Shown in pieces: positions 16,589-25,690 of a DNA stretch of 64,000 nt. This DNA comes from Lachnospiraceae bacterium. GTDB taxonomy: Bacteria > Bacillota > Clostridia > Lachnospirales > Lachnospiraceae. Location of the stretch: positions 175,239 to 239,238 of the forward strand of contig JAGASK010000029.1 in assembly GCA_017621815.1 (NCBI GenBank), given 5' to 3'. Every line of letters begins with the position of its first letter. The first letter of the stretch is position 1. Under the pieces are notes generated by a model. The model saw only the letters and a program-made list of their open reading frames with translations, did not search any database and was not told the origin of the DNA. The translations under genes were made by a program, and so were the position numbers.

Positions 16589-18136
16589 TTACATAAGCGG
16601 TGCAAACAGCTTAAATACAATTCCTATCACTTTCTGGTAAATGGGTATTTTCCTGTAATAATCCATGGTAACTTCCTGACATTTCTGCAGGGTGTTCTGG
16701 AAATCCTCTTCCACTTTTCCTACCACCTTATTGTCATAGAAATATGCTCCGCATTCAAAATGATGATAAAAGCTTCTGTAATCCAGATTAATCGTTCCTA
16801 CTGTTGCGCTGATATCGTCCGATGCGAAGATTTTGGCGTGGACAAACCCGGGCGTATACTCATATACCCTGATGCCTGCTGCCAAAAGCTCAGGATAATA
16901 AGTTCTTGCGATATAATACACAATTTTCTTATCCGGAATATGCGGCAAAATCATGCTTACTTCCACTCCCCTTGCGGCAGCAAAACGCATACTGTCAAGG
17001 AATTCTCTTTCCACTATAAAATACGGAGTCATAATATGCACATATTTAACAGCGCTGTTTATCATGGACTGGTAAACCGTCTTTGCCACTTCCTGCTTCA
17101 TGGTAGGGGTTTCACCATATGGAATTACAAAGCCATCATGGTAAAGAGGCTTCTCATATTCTATATCCTGCAAATATCTTTCATATTTCTCGCTTCCCTT
17201 TTCAGACACATTCCACATTTGCAGGAACATGACTGTAAAGCTTCTGACCGCATCCCCCGTTACTTTTACGGCTACATCCTTCCAATGTCCGTAATATACC
17301 GCTTCATTAATATACTCATCTGCCAGATTCACTCCTCCGGTAAATGCAACTTTTCCGTCAATAACAACTATTTTTCTGTGATCCCTGTTATTCTGGGTCG
17401 TGGAAAGAAATGGCATGATGGGTGCAAACATCTTGGCTTTTATTCCATATTTCCGAAGTTCTTCCGGATATTTATACGGCAGTTTTAAAATAGAACACAT
17501 ACCGTCATACATAACGCGGACTTCCACCCCTTCTTTTACCTTTTCCTTTAATATATCAAGAACCGCATTCCACATAATGCCGCGTTCCACAATAAAGTAC
17601 TCGAGAAAAATAAATTTTTTTGCCTTTCGCAGTTCCAGCAGCAAATCTGCAAATTTATCCTCTCCGATAGGATAGTAAACTGCTGTGGAATTATGATAAG
17701 CCGGATAACCTGCCTCCTGTTCCATATACCGGGTAAAACCTTTGAAATAATCCGGGCACTTGTCAATTTCATCCTGGGTTTCCCTGGCGGTGCTCAGCAG
17801 TCCTTCCGTCTCTTTCATCCGGATACTCATCTTTGCCTTTAATCCGATACCTCCCGCATTGGAAATCACGAACAGATAAATCAATGCCCCCAATACAGGA
17901 AATACACATATGGGAATAATCCAGCTGAGCTTAAATTCTGTTGGTTCATCCCGGTTAATAATATAAATAATCAACAGCGCCCCTAAAAAGCTCATGCCTT
18001 CCCAAATATAATGCAAATAACTTCCAAGCCATGTGAAGCTGCTGATTAATACCAGAATCTGAAAAAGAATCATCAGTATTATAATTAAAGTACGGCTGAA
18101 AATAATTTTAAATGCACAATTTATAAAGCGTTTCAT
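16589..18136 (-). CDS. cls: Cardiolipin synthase
   Basis: A 515-residue membrane enzyme that condenses two phosphatidylglycerols into cardiolipin and glycerol. Two N-terminal membrane segments (residues about 10-75) precede two phospholipase-D half-domains, each with an HKD motif: HRKIVVIDGKVAFTGG and HAKIFASDDISATVGT. Length is typical of Firmicute Cls. No close operon partner is seen; the kinase gene lies upstream, 56 bp away on the same strand. Confidence 0.95.
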   Translation of the reverse strand: MKRFINCAFKIIFSRTLIIILMILFQILVLISSFTWLGSYLHYIWEGMSFLGALLIIYIINRDEPTEFKLSWIIPICVFPVLGALIYLFVISNAGGIGLKAKMSIRMKETEGLLSTARETQDEIDKCPDYFKGFTRYMEQEAGYPAYHNSTAVYYPIGEDKFADLLLELRKAKKFIFLEYFIVERGIMWNAVLDILKEKVKEGVEVRVMYDGMCSILKLPYKYPEELRKYGIKAKMFAPIMPFLSTTQNNRDHRKIVVIDGKVAFTGGVNLADEYINEAVYYGHWKDVAVKVTGDAVRSFTVMFLQMWNVSEKGSEKYERYLQDIEYEKPLYHDGFVIPYGETPTMKQEVAKTVYQSMINSAVKYVHIMTPYFIVEREFLDSMRFAAARGVEVSMILPHIPDKKIVYYIARTYYPELLAAGIRVYEYTPGFVHAKIFASDDISATVGTINLDYRSFYHHFECGAYFYDNKVVGKVEEDFQNTLQKCQEVTMDYYRKIPIYQKVIGIVFKLFAPLM

Positions 18137-18192
18137 AAAACCTGCCCTTCTTCCTGCGCTCCTTGCACGTTCTGCCCTTTAGCCGGAAACAC

Positions 18193-19038
18193 TTATACCT
18201 TCAAAGTATGAAGAATTTCTTCAAAGCATACCCCGTTTTTTCTGTCTATTCCCATTTCTATTGATTTTATCATACTTTTTCTGACAAAAGCAGAAGCTTT
18301 TTTTACAGATTGCTGAAAAGAAACCTCATTAACAGCATCTGCTGCGATAATTGCTGCAAATAAATCTCCCGTCCCGCATCTTTCATCACCTATGCGGTGG
18401 GTTTTTATAAACTTAGTTTCTTCTCCTTTTTCATATACAAAGTTAGCAATGTATTCACCCTGGGGAATACCTGTGATTACAATTTTATCCGGTCCCATGG
18501 AGCTCAATTTCTCCGCCATGGCAGACAGTTCCGCCCTTTTCCATCCGAAATCCCTGTAAGGCGTATCGGTAAGGCGGCAGCTTTCAGTCAAATTAGGAGT
18601 AATGATATCCGCCAGCGAAACAAGCCGTCTCATTTCCATACACATTTCTTCCGTATAGGTTCCTGCAATTTTACCATGGTCTCCCATTACCGGGTCAACG
18701 ATTACTTTCGTTCCTTCACCGCCAAACAGTCTAATAAATTCCTCTACGATTCCTATCTGTTCTTTAGAACCGAGAAATCCTGACATAATGCCATCGAACC
18801 GGAGGTTCAGTTTTTTCCACATGGCAATATATTCCGGAAGCCGGTCTGAATAGTCATCAAAAAAATATTCTTCATATCCTGTGTGGTTGGATAAGATAGA
18901 AGTAGGCACCGGACAGCACTGAATTTTCATATGAGAAATCACCGGTATGGCAACCGTAAGAGCACATCTCCCATAACCTGATAAGTCATTGATTGCCGCA
19001 ATTTTTTTCTGTTTAGAGGGGGTGGAAATTTTTTCCAT
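18193..19038 (-). CDS. Pyridoxamine/pyridoxal kinase, PfkB-like
   Basis: A cytosolic ATP-dependent kinase of about 281 residues that makes pyridoxamine/pyridoxal 5'-phosphate for B6 salvage. Hallmarks are the N-terminal INDLSGYGRCAL, the substrate loop SNHTGYEEY, DPVMGDHG and the anion-hole GTGDLFAAI near the C-terminus. The frame is open further upstream to a TTG at 19080, but that codon overlaps the tRNA-Arg terminator. I therefore start at ATG 19038 (ATG 19050 is also possible). The ribosome site is weak in either case. Confidence 0.88.
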   Translation of the reverse strand: MEKISTPSKQKKIAAINDLSGYGRCALTVAIPVISHMKIQCCPVPTSILSNHTGYEEYFFDDYSDRLPEYIAMWKKLNLRFDGIMSGFLGSKEQIGIVEEFIRLFGGEGTKVIVDPVMGDHGKIAGTYTEEMCMEMRRLVSLADIITPNLTESCRLTDTPYRDFGWKRAELSAMAEKLSSMGPDKIVITGIPQGEYIANFVYEKGEETKFIKTHRIGDERCGTGDLFAAIIAADAVNEVSFQQSVKKASAFVRKSMIKSIEMGIDRKNGVCFEEILHTLKV

Positions 19039-19079
19039 AGCTAAAATCATCCATTCTGTAAAACTATCATTGATACACA

Positions 19080-19106
19080 AAAAGCCCTGTAGATTCTACA
19101 GGGCCT
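19080..19106 (-). terminator. Terminator of tRNA-Arg
   Basis: GCCCTGTAGA and the matching TACAGGGC form a hairpin followed by TTTTT on the minus strand, 10 bp past the tRNA 3' end. Confidence 0.88.
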
Positions 19107-19116
19107 CATACATAAA

Positions 19117-19190
19117 CGTGCGTTAGAGGATTCGAACCCCCGACCTTTTGGTCCGTAGCCAAACGCTCTATCCAGCTGAGCTAAACGCAC
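19117..19190 (-). tRNA. tRNA-Arg (ACG)
   Basis: Read on the minus strand, GTGCGTT pairs with AACGCAC, and the anticodon stem TTTGG/CCAAA encloses CTACGGA, anticodon ACG. The A at position 34 is expected to be edited to inosine. It is a single tRNA with its own terminator. Confidence 0.97.
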
Positions 19191-19306
19191 ACTTCGTTAC
19201 GAGTATCGCAACAAAAGATATTGTAGTATAGACTCTCTTTTTTGTCAAGAGGTTATCAAAAAAAACATATGACACAAAAACCAAAAATTTTTCACCCGAT
19301 ATATGA

Positions 19307-20080
19307 TTACCGGTAGTAAGGTATTCCTCCGCAGCAAAGTCCTCCACCACCGCAGCAGAGATTGCACAAAAGATTTGCGATGCACAGCTTCATGCATAAT
19401 CCGTTTCCGCCGGAATAGGGCTGTCCGTAAGTATATTGCCTTTGTCTGTACCAGCTTCCGCCGTTTTCAAACTGATATACCAGATTGCTGTAATCACTGT
19501 TATCCGGTTCCATGGAGGCTGCTCTTCTGGCATGCTCCAAAGCTGATACCTGATTACCCAACCCTGCATGCGCCAGAGCACTGTAATAATACCACCTTGC
19601 ACTTCTGCCGCTTTCCGGCATATTATCCAGAACGGTTCTTGCTTCTTTATAATAGCCGTTGCGCACATAATTGCCTGCGGCACGAAGATGATTATCTTCT
19701 TCATATCCTGTAGAACTGCTGCCGTTTCCATAGGCATTTCCAAAACCGCCGAAACCGCCGAAGAAATCTCCGAAATCACCAAAGCCGCCGTATCCCGTAC
19801 CATTGCCGCCGTAGGAGTTTCCTCCTGAATTGCCGTAACTGCTGTTTCCGTAGCTGCTGCCGTAGCCGCTGCCCTGATAATGATATCCTTCCGTTCTTTC
19901 CTTCATAATCTGCTGATAAGCCTGCTGGATTTCCTTAAACATCTCCTCAGCCTGGTCTTTATTGGGATTATTAATGTTGGCATCCGGATGATATTTTCTG
20001 CTGAGCGCCTTATATGCTTTTTTTATTTCTTCCTCTGAAGCATTCCTGCTTACGCCAAGGACCTGATATGGGTCACGCAT
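19307..20080 (-). CDS. DnaJ-domain protein with Gly-rich linker and Cys-rich tail
   Basis: A 257-residue protein with an N-terminal J domain (residues about 3-65, HPD motif in SRKYHPDAN) able to stimulate Hsp70 ATPase. A Gly/Ser/Tyr/Asn linker (about 75-125) and a TPR-like helical stretch (about 135-205) follow. The tail is unusual: about 30 residues with eight Cys ([15 protein letters not shown], then GGGGLCC). It is not the full-length DnaJ, since the zinc-finger and substrate domains are missing. Its start overlaps the end of the DUF5685 gene by 8 bp, implying coupled translation and a shared role. Confidence 0.85.
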   Translation of the reverse strand: MRDPYQVLGVSRNASEEEIKKAYKALSRKYHPDANINNPNKDQAEEMFKEIQQAYQQIMKERTEGYHYQGSGYGSSYGNSSYGNSGGNSYGGNGTGYGGFGDFGDFFGGFGGFGNAYGNGSSSTGYEEDNHLRAAGNYVRNGYYKEARTVLDNMPESGRSARWYYYSALAHAGLGNQVSALEHARRAASMEPDNSDYSNLVYQFENGGSWYRQRQYTYGQPYSGGNGLCMKLCIANLLCNLCCGGGGLCCGGIPYYR

Positions 20081-20912
20081 GTTCTTCCCCGCTTTCTCTC
20101 TTCTTCCTTACCATCTCATAACGGTACCAGACACCGGAATACAGAATATTTCTTAATATTTCCACATTCTCAATCACCGGCAGCTTTTCAAACTCCTTAC
20201 AGCAGCCTGCCATCATCATAGTGAGTATCATCTTTACCTCTTCATCGAAATCAGGGGTTTCATATTTTTTCTTTAAGGGATTATACCGGTTCTTCTTAAT
20301 ATCCTCTTCAATGTCTTCATAAGCATCCAAAAGATATATATATTTCCCCAGATAATTTCCCAGAGTATGAAGGCTCTCCTCCCATTCATCCTTTCTTACT
20401 GCAAAGATTTCTCCCATGATTTCGCCAAAAAGACCTGTCATCCTGTCAATATCATCATTCTGTTTTCTCTCTTCCGCAGAAAGCTCCCGCATCAGGGCAT
20501 CAATTTTCTTTATTTTTTCACTGTAATCCGAACACAGCCTGCGGTAAGCCCCTCTCATCAGCTTCCCATAGGCAAGCTTTGATACCTTTCTGTCATCATT
20601 CCAATCATCCTTACATTTATAATAAGTAAAAAGAACATTCATGTCAGCTCCGTAATCAGTACAGAAATTCCGCCTGACAGTCTGTTTTTCAAAAGGATGC
20701 GCAATACATTTTGTCATGCCTTCCCTCGTCTCCGGCTCATAAAGACTGGAAAGCAGCATCACCAGAAAAGTCATATCATAGGCAAGGCTGATTTGTCCAA
20801 GCACGCCGTATCTTTCCTTTAAGGAACGGCAAAGACCGCAATAATAGGAATGATAGACGTCAAATTCTTTAAATTTCATATCTCCTTTATTAATAATAAT
20901 ATATCCGAACAT
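20073..20912 (-). CDS. DUF5685 family protein
   Basis: A 279-residue protein matching the DUF5685 pattern, with N-terminal MFGYIIINK, then YYCGLCRSL and repeated Cys residues (YCGLC, KCIAHP, CCKEF). The spacing suggests metal binding. It is mostly alpha-helical with no signal peptide. The gene overlaps the DnaJ-like gene by 8 bp and follows the zinc-ribbon gene by 15 bp, so the three form an operon. No biochemical role is known to me. Confidence 0.8.
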   Translation of the reverse strand: MFGYIIINKGDMKFKEFDVYHSYYCGLCRSLKERYGVLGQISLAYDMTFLVMLLSSLYEPETREGMTKCIAHPFEKQTVRRNFCTDYGADMNVLFTYYKCKDDWNDDRKVSKLAYGKLMRGAYRRLCSDYSEKIKKIDALMRELSAEERKQNDDIDRMTGLFGEIMGEIFAVRKDEWEESLHTLGNYLGKYIYLLDAYEDIEEDIKKNRYNPLKKKYETPDFDEEVKMILTMMMAGCCKEFEKLPVIENVEILRNILYSGVWYRYEMVRKKRESGEEHA

Positions 20913-20927
20913 TCCGTTTCTCCCATA

Positions 20928-21320
20928 CTAACTTCTCTTAATAAAGGTCTGGCTGCATTTCGGGCATCTGATTTCAATTTTCCCTTTTCCTTTCGGAATC
21001 CTGATTTTCTGCTTACAGGAAGGGCATTTATAAATATGATGTGTTTTTCTTTGCTGCATATCCCTTTTTAAAGTCGAAAAATACCGCTTTATCTTATACT
21101 CACATTGCATATATTTATTATTTTCAATACTTCTTTTGTAGGTGTTTCTGGAAAGCATCCTGAAATAAGCGTATATCAGACAAACAAGCCCTATCAGATA
21201 TACAAAGGGAACTCTGAACAGGGAAAGAGCAAAAAAGAGAAGCGCCAGTATCATCAAAAATCGGTTAAACTGGTCATTTCCATATCTTCCTATCATAAAT
21301 CGGTATAATTTTTCTTTCAT
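20928..21320 (-). CDS. Small membrane protein with zinc ribbon
   Basis: A protein of about 130 residues with two adjacent N-terminal membrane segments (about residues 20-55) and a C-terminal zinc ribbon with two knuckles, CPSCKQKIR and CPKCSQTF. I start at ATG 21320 because AAAGGTG lies 8 bp ahead; the longer frame has no ribosome site. It is the first gene of the trio with DUF5685 and the DnaJ-like gene. Role unknown; a membrane-linked partner of the J protein is plausible. Confidence 0.75.
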   Translation of the reverse strand: MKEKLYRFMIGRYGNDQFNRFLMILALLFFALSLFRVPFVYLIGLVCLIYAYFRMLSRNTYKRSIENNKYMQCEYKIKRYFSTLKRDMQQRKTHHIYKCPSCKQKIRIPKGKGKIEIRCPKCSQTFIKRS

Positions 21321-21437
21321 GCAAGCCACACCTTTCAAATTGAAATATAAAATAATCCTACTCTTCTTAACGTCATAAATCAATTAAGCCAATATAAAGG
21401 AATATAAAGAATTTCTAAATAAAACACCTTCTGAGGC

Positions 21438-21453
21438 TTTCTATTATCATGAA
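21438..21453. repeat. Copy of the TTTCTATTGTCATGAA motif
   Basis: It reads TTTCTATTATCATGAA (one difference) and lies at the U-tract side of the terminator at 21452-21480. Confidence 0.55.
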
Positions 21454-21480
21454 AAAAAGACATATTCCCAGGAATATGCC
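21452..21480 (-). terminator. Terminator of the 39-residue membrane peptide gene
   Basis: GGCATATTCC and GGAATATGTC form a 10-bp stem (one G-T pair) with a 2-base tip, followed on the minus strand by TTTTTTT. Confidence 0.88.
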
Positions 21481-21512
21481 TTTCCAATATTTCTGCCATA
21501 TGAAAATATCTT

Positions 21513-21632
21513 CTACTGTTCGGATTCATCATCCTGTTCAGCCGCCACTGCTGAAACTACGGAAGATACCACTGCAATCACAACAGCTATAAGAATAATC
21601 AAAAGTCCCCCTGCCAATAAAAAGAATTCCAT
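21513..21632 (-). CDS. Single-span membrane peptide, 39 residues
   Basis: A short frame from ATG 21632 behind GGAAAGGAAG, ending TAG at 21513 and followed by a strong terminator. Residues about 3-30 form one hydrophobic helix rich in Leu, Ile, Val and Ala. The tail is acidic (EQDDESEQ). It resembles many unannotated one-helix peptides of Gram-positive bacteria. The start signal and dedicated terminator support expression. No function can be assigned. Confidence 0.65.
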   Translation of the reverse strand: MEFFLLAGGLLIILIAVVIAVVSSVVSAVAAEQDDESEQ

Positions 21633-21696
21633 CTCACTACTTCCTTTCCTTAAGCACTTGTCTATTTAAACATTTTACATGAACCTGCCTTCTTTT

Positions 21697-22461
21697 TCAA
21701 CTGCTAAATAAACTTTCTCTTCCCGTAAAACGCAAAGGCAGTTCCAGCCCGTTGCTTTCAAGAAGTTCTTTGTCCGTAAGAATCTCCCCGGCCGGTCCGT
21801 CCTTTATTACTCTTCCGTGATTTATTAAAATTACTCTGCTGCAGGTGTCCATGATAAAGTCCAAATCATGGGAAGCTATTATCTTAAGATGACCGAAACC
21901 GTTTAAAATCTGAATAAGATTTCTCCTATTTTTAGGATCCAGGGCAACACTGGGCTCATCCATCAGAATGATATCCGGCGTCATGGACAGAATCGTCGCA
22001 ATGGATGCCAGTTTCTTTTCCCCGCCCGAAAGCTTGTAGGTATGCCTGTCCCTCAAATAAGAAATATGCACCGCTTCCAATGCTTCATTCACCCTGCGCT
22101 CCACTTCTTCCTCCGAAAAACCGTAATTGCGGGGTGCAAAAGCCACGTCATCATAGACTGTGGACATAAACAGCTGGCTGTCGGAATCCTGAAACACATA
22201 CCCGATTTTTTCACGTATCCTGGACAGCATCTTTTTTTCCACCGGGATTTCTTCCACTCTGATGCTCCCCTCAAAATCTGTATACAGCCCCACAAGCAGT
22301 TTTAAAAGAGTGGATTTTCCTGCGCCATTGGCGCCGATAATCCCCACCCTTTCATTCTCTCCAAAGCTAAGAGTAATATCCTTAAGTATCTTTTGATTTT
22401 TTTCATATCCGAAAGTGACATTCGATAATGTAATATGAATATGGCTCATTTTTTCCCGCAT
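21697..22461 (-). CDS. cbiO: Nickel/cobalt ECF transporter ATPase CbiO
   Basis: A 254-residue cytoplasmic ATPase that powers metal uptake. Walker A GANGAGKST, Q-loop VFQDSDSQLF, signature LSGGEKK, Walker B ILMDEP and H-loop ASHD are all present. It is the last gene of larB-larC-cbiM-cbiQ-cbiO. Placement beside lar genes points to nickel, not cobalt, as the substrate. The ATG four codons downstream (22449) is an alternative start. Confidence 0.93.
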   Translation of the reverse strand: MREKMSHIHITLSNVTFGYEKNQKILKDITLSFGENERVGIIGANGAGKSTLLKLLVGLYTDFEGSIRVEEIPVEKKMLSRIREKIGYVFQDSDSQLFMSTVYDDVAFAPRNYGFSEEEVERRVNEALEAVHISYLRDRHTYKLSGGEKKLASIATILSMTPDIILMDEPSVALDPKNRRNLIQILNGFGHLKIIASHDLDFIMDTCSRVILINHGRVIKDGPAGEILTDKELLESNGLELPLRFTGRESLFSS

Positions 22462-22509
22462 TCCGCCGCCCCGCAGCCTTTTCCTTTCACCCTTAAATTA
22501 CCTGTTAAA

Positions 22510-23328
22510 TTATCCTTTAACCAAAAGACTCCCTACTATCGTCAGAAGGGGCACTATTCTCAGGGAAAAGAGTCCTGTGCCCCATAATAAAAGCCAGATA
22601 TAATCCGCCGGTTTTGCTTTTTGCTCCGCTGTGTACTGAAAAGAATTTCCCCTGCTGCCGTCAAAGCCCCGAAGACACATGCTTTCATACACATTTTCTG
22701 CACGGTCCATGCTCCTTAATAGCAAAAGCCCCGCCAAAGAGCCCCATGCTTTAAAACCAACTCCCTTCTGCCCCGGTGCCCTCAGCGCATATGCCTGCAT
22801 TACCCTGTTTGTTTCCTTAAGCAGAAGAGAAATATACCTGTATATCAGTAAAATCATGGTTACCAGTATGGACGGCATGTGAAACTTCCGCAGCGCACCG
22901 CATATTTTTTCAATGCTTGTGGACACAATCAAAAGATAACCTGCAAGTACCGTGAAAAGCCCTTTCAACATAAGGGTTGCCATGGAAACCACGCCGCCGC
23001 TGACTTGCCGGTTTCCTAAACTTCCCAGGATATTTTTATCCAAAAGGGGATTTGCAATTCCCGCAAGCAGCAAAAAAGGAAGAATTATTTTTATTCTTTT
23101 TATACATTGCCGGAAAGGAATTTCATAAATGAGAAACAGCACAAGGGGATAAATTCCCATTCCAAGCAGACCGAATATATCATATTTATGAAAGGATACC
23201 GTAAGCAGAATATACCATACTGTAATAATGACTTTAAAAAGCGCAGGCAGGCTGTTAAGCCTGCCGCATCCTCCTGCCTGTTCCTCAAGCAGATTCATTT
23301 CATAAACAGCATTTTCAAGCTTATTCAT
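22510..23328 (-). CDS. cbiQ: Energy-coupling factor transmembrane protein CbiQ
   Basis: A 272-residue integral membrane protein of the CbiQ/EcfT family with about five or six membrane segments and the coupling region ALRAPG...LLLRSMDRAENVYESM. It joins CbiM to the CbiO ATPase. Its ATG overlaps the cbiM stop (TAATG), implying translational coupling. Confidence 0.92.
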   Translation of the reverse strand: MNKLENAVYEMNLLEEQAGGCGRLNSLPALFKVIITVWYILLTVSFHKYDIFGLLGMGIYPLVLFLIYEIPFRQCIKRIKIILPFLLLAGIANPLLDKNILGSLGNRQVSGGVVSMATLMLKGLFTVLAGYLLIVSTSIEKICGALRKFHMPSILVTMILLIYRYISLLLKETNRVMQAYALRAPGQKGVGFKAWGSLAGLLLLRSMDRAENVYESMCLRGFDGSRGNSFQYTAEQKAKPADYIWLLLWGTGLFSLRIVPLLTIVGSLLVKG

Positions 23329-24323
23329 TATAAATTCCTTTTTCTGAAAAATTTAAACAGATAACAGCAGCCCACGCAAACTGCCGCAACTGCCAGAGCA
23401 CCTGCAATGCCGGAAAAAGAAGTTCCTGCAGCGGAATCTGAATTTTGAAAAGCATAGTCCGGCAAAAGTGCAGTCTTCTCCTGCACAGCCGCTGCCGCAT
23501 CATAAGCTCCTTCTCCGGCTTCCAGTTCCGGCTCTCCCGTCACTTTTTCTATAGACCATTCCAGCCCGTCAGGGAAGGAAGAAGCTGCCAGAGATAATCC
23601 GCCGCCAACCAACACAGTAACCGCCGCCAGTATGACAACTGTTGCCCGTAAACTAAACCGGCCTTCTTTCTTTTCCGTGCCGGAAATGCCCCACAAAAGC
23701 TCCGGCCTTGCCTCATAAACAAAGCAAAGCACCGCTGCGGTAATCAGGCCTTCCACCAGACCGATTGCCAGATGAATCGGCTGCATAAAGCTCACAAAGG
23801 TTACAAACGGCAGTTCCGTAATACCGGAAGCAAGAGTTTCCAGCACAACGGAAAATGCCCCGAGCTGCAGCGTGACCACACAGCCTAAAACCGATACCGC
23901 TGTTATTCTTGCCTTAGATGTGCCGCCTTTCATCATATTTTTCCAAATCAGCATGGCTCCCAAAAAGCAGCCGTAAAACGCCATATTCCATACATTGCAG
24001 CCAAGAGCCAATATGCCGCCGTCAGCAAACAGAAGGCACTGTATCAGCAGCACTCCTATCATAGTTAAAAAGCCTGCATAAGGTCCCAGCAGAGCGGACA
24101 GCATCATGCCTCCGCACAAATGACCCGAAGATCCCGTTCCCGGAATGGTAAAGTTAATCATTTGGGCGGCAAATACAAAAGCTCCCATAACGCCCATAAC
24201 AGGTATCTTTTTCGCATCATTTTCCAGTCTCACTTTTTTGATTGAATAACCTGCTGCTGCCCCAGAACATAAGTACATGGTACCTGCCACTGCAGGCGCA
24301 ACCAAAGCATCCGCCATATGCAT
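23328..24323 (-). CDS. cbiM: CbiM substrate-binding subunit with C-terminal PDGLE (CbiN-like) domain
   Basis: A membrane protein of about 331 residues. The N-terminus MHMADALVAP is the classic CbiM/NikM start, whose His and amino group coordinate the metal. I chose ATG 24323 because GGAGG lies 8 bp ahead, which also exposes this motif. Around residue 230 a PDGLE domain begins (FPDGLEWSIEKVTG) and ends in one membrane helix, so the CbiN/NikN-like part is fused and no separate gene is needed. It lies 20 bp downstream of larC. Nickel is the likely substrate. Confidence 0.93.
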   Translation of the reverse strand: MHMADALVAPAVAGTMYLCSGAAAGYSIKKVRLENDAKKIPVMGVMGAFVFAAQMINFTIPGTGSSGHLCGGMMLSALLGPYAGFLTMIGVLLIQCLLFADGGILALGCNVWNMAFYGCFLGAMLIWKNMMKGGTSKARITAVSVLGCVVTLQLGAFSVVLETLASGITELPFVTFVSFMQPIHLAIGLVEGLITAAVLCFVYEARPELLWGISGTEKKEGRFSLRATVVILAAVTVLVGGGLSLAASSFPDGLEWSIEKVTGEPELEAGEGAYDAAAAVQEKTALLPDYAFQNSDSAAGTSFSGIAGALAVAAVCVGCCYLFKFFRKRNL

Positions 24324-24343
24324 AACGAAAACCTCCAATTTCT

Positions 24344-25630
24344 TTATATTTTCTCTTTTATTTCCCGTAAAGACATTCCTGTTTCTTTCGCAATTTTCTT
24401 TAAATCCTCATACTCAGGCTTTACCTTTTTTATCCCAAAGCCCGTGCATTCCTTCATCCTGATGTTTCCGGCTTCTGTCTGCTTTTCATATTCCCTGCGT
24501 TCCAGGATCATTCTGTTATGAACAGTTTCCCGGATGCCGATAGTGGTGGTGTGTTTAAAAAGCAGCCCTGCCATTTTGTCCTTATCCTCCAGCCTGCACA
24601 TAACGGTAAGCAATATGCCGGGTCTTCCCTTTTTCATCCCAATGGCTGTGGTATATGCATCCAATGCCCCGTTTTCCAAAAGCAGCTCCGATGCAAATCC
24701 TATTTCCTCCGGCGTCATATCATCCAGATTGCAGCAAAGCTCTGTAATCTGATTTCCGTTTTCTTCTGTTTCTCCCAGCATTGCACGAATACAGTTTGCT
24801 GCCGCAAAATCCTTCTTTCCCATTCCATAACCGATTTTCTGAATTGCCATTTGTGGCATTTCAGAAAATTCATCGGTAAAATATTTAAGCACCGCCGCTC
24901 CTGTAGGCGTACAGAGTTCCCCTTCAATCTGTCCTGCATAACAGGGAATTCCCTCTAATAAAAGCGCTGTTGCCGGTGCCGGAACCGGAAGAATTCCGTG
25001 AGCACAGCGAACCTGCCCGAATCCCACATTGACAGGCGAAGTAATAACCCTTTCGACGCCCAGCTCATGCATCAGCATGACGCAGCCCGTAATATCGGCA
25101 ATAGCATCCATCATGCCCACCTCGTGAAAATGAATTTCCGTTACTTCCTTCCCATGTACTTTACTTTCCGCCCGGGCAATCAACTGATAAATATTTTTTA
25201 TATCAGTCTTGATTTTCTCCGGCAGTGCCAGTTCTTCCACGATTGCCAGGATATCCTGCATTCCCATGTGAACATGCGGGTGGAGGTGGTCATGCTCATG
25301 ATTGTGGTGATGCTCATGGGCATGGGTGCCTTCATGTTCGTGGGGACTTTCATGTTCGTGAATGCCTTCATGTTCGTGGGGACTTTCATGTTCGTGCCCA
25401 TGTACAGATTCACAGGCTTCCTCCTGTCCTGCGATATCTACTTTCATGTGCGTTCCCAATATACCGCATTTTTCTGTTTTCCGGGCAGTAATTGTCACAT
25501 CAGGAATTCCGGCTTTATTTATTCTCTTCAGAAAATCCTCTTTATCGGGATGCAGCTCCAAAAGCGCCGCCATCAGCATATCGCCTGCTGCCCCCATATT
25601 ACATTCCAGATATAATGTTTTCATTTTCAT
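24344..25630 (-). CDS. larC: LarC nickel-pincer cofactor nickel insertase
   Basis: A 428-residue cytosolic protein that inserts Ni into pyridinium-3,5-bisthiocarboxylic acid mononucleotide (CTP-dependent cyclometallase). The N-terminus YLECNMGAAGDM and NVGFG and GMGKKD segments mark the family. Residues about 75-120 are very His/Glu-rich, built from HEHESPHEHEG-like repeats, an evident nickel store. In some lactobacilli LarC needs a frameshift to join two frames; here it is one continuous frame. It lies 60 bp downstream of larB. The sulphur-inserting larE and any larA-type racemase are not in the window. Confidence 0.95.
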   Translation of the reverse strand: MKMKTLYLECNMGAAGDMLMAALLELHPDKEDFLKRINKAGIPDVTITARKTEKCGILGTHMKVDIAGQEEACESVHGHEHESPHEHEGIHEHESPHEHEGTHAHEHHHNHEHDHLHPHVHMGMQDILAIVEELALPEKIKTDIKNIYQLIARAESKVHGKEVTEIHFHEVGMMDAIADITGCVMLMHELGVERVITSPVNVGFGQVRCAHGILPVPAPATALLLEGIPCYAGQIEGELCTPTGAAVLKYFTDEFSEMPQMAIQKIGYGMGKKDFAAANCIRAMLGETEENGNQITELCCNLDDMTPEEIGFASELLLENGALDAYTTAIGMKKGRPGILLTVMCRLEDKDKMAGLLFKHTTTIGIRETVHNRMILERREYEKQTEAGNIRMKECTGFGIKKVKPEYEDLKKIAKETGMSLREIKEKI

Positions 25631-25690
25631 ACTTCCTCACTGTTGATTAATCTGTTACTGAATATTTACAAGGTCTTTTATCCGGCTTCT

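Noticed and set aside
24998-25615. 205-residue plus-strand frame with MFVGTF repeats
   Set aside because: Antisense to the His-rich repeat region of larC; the repeats are explained by the HEHESPHEHEG codons.
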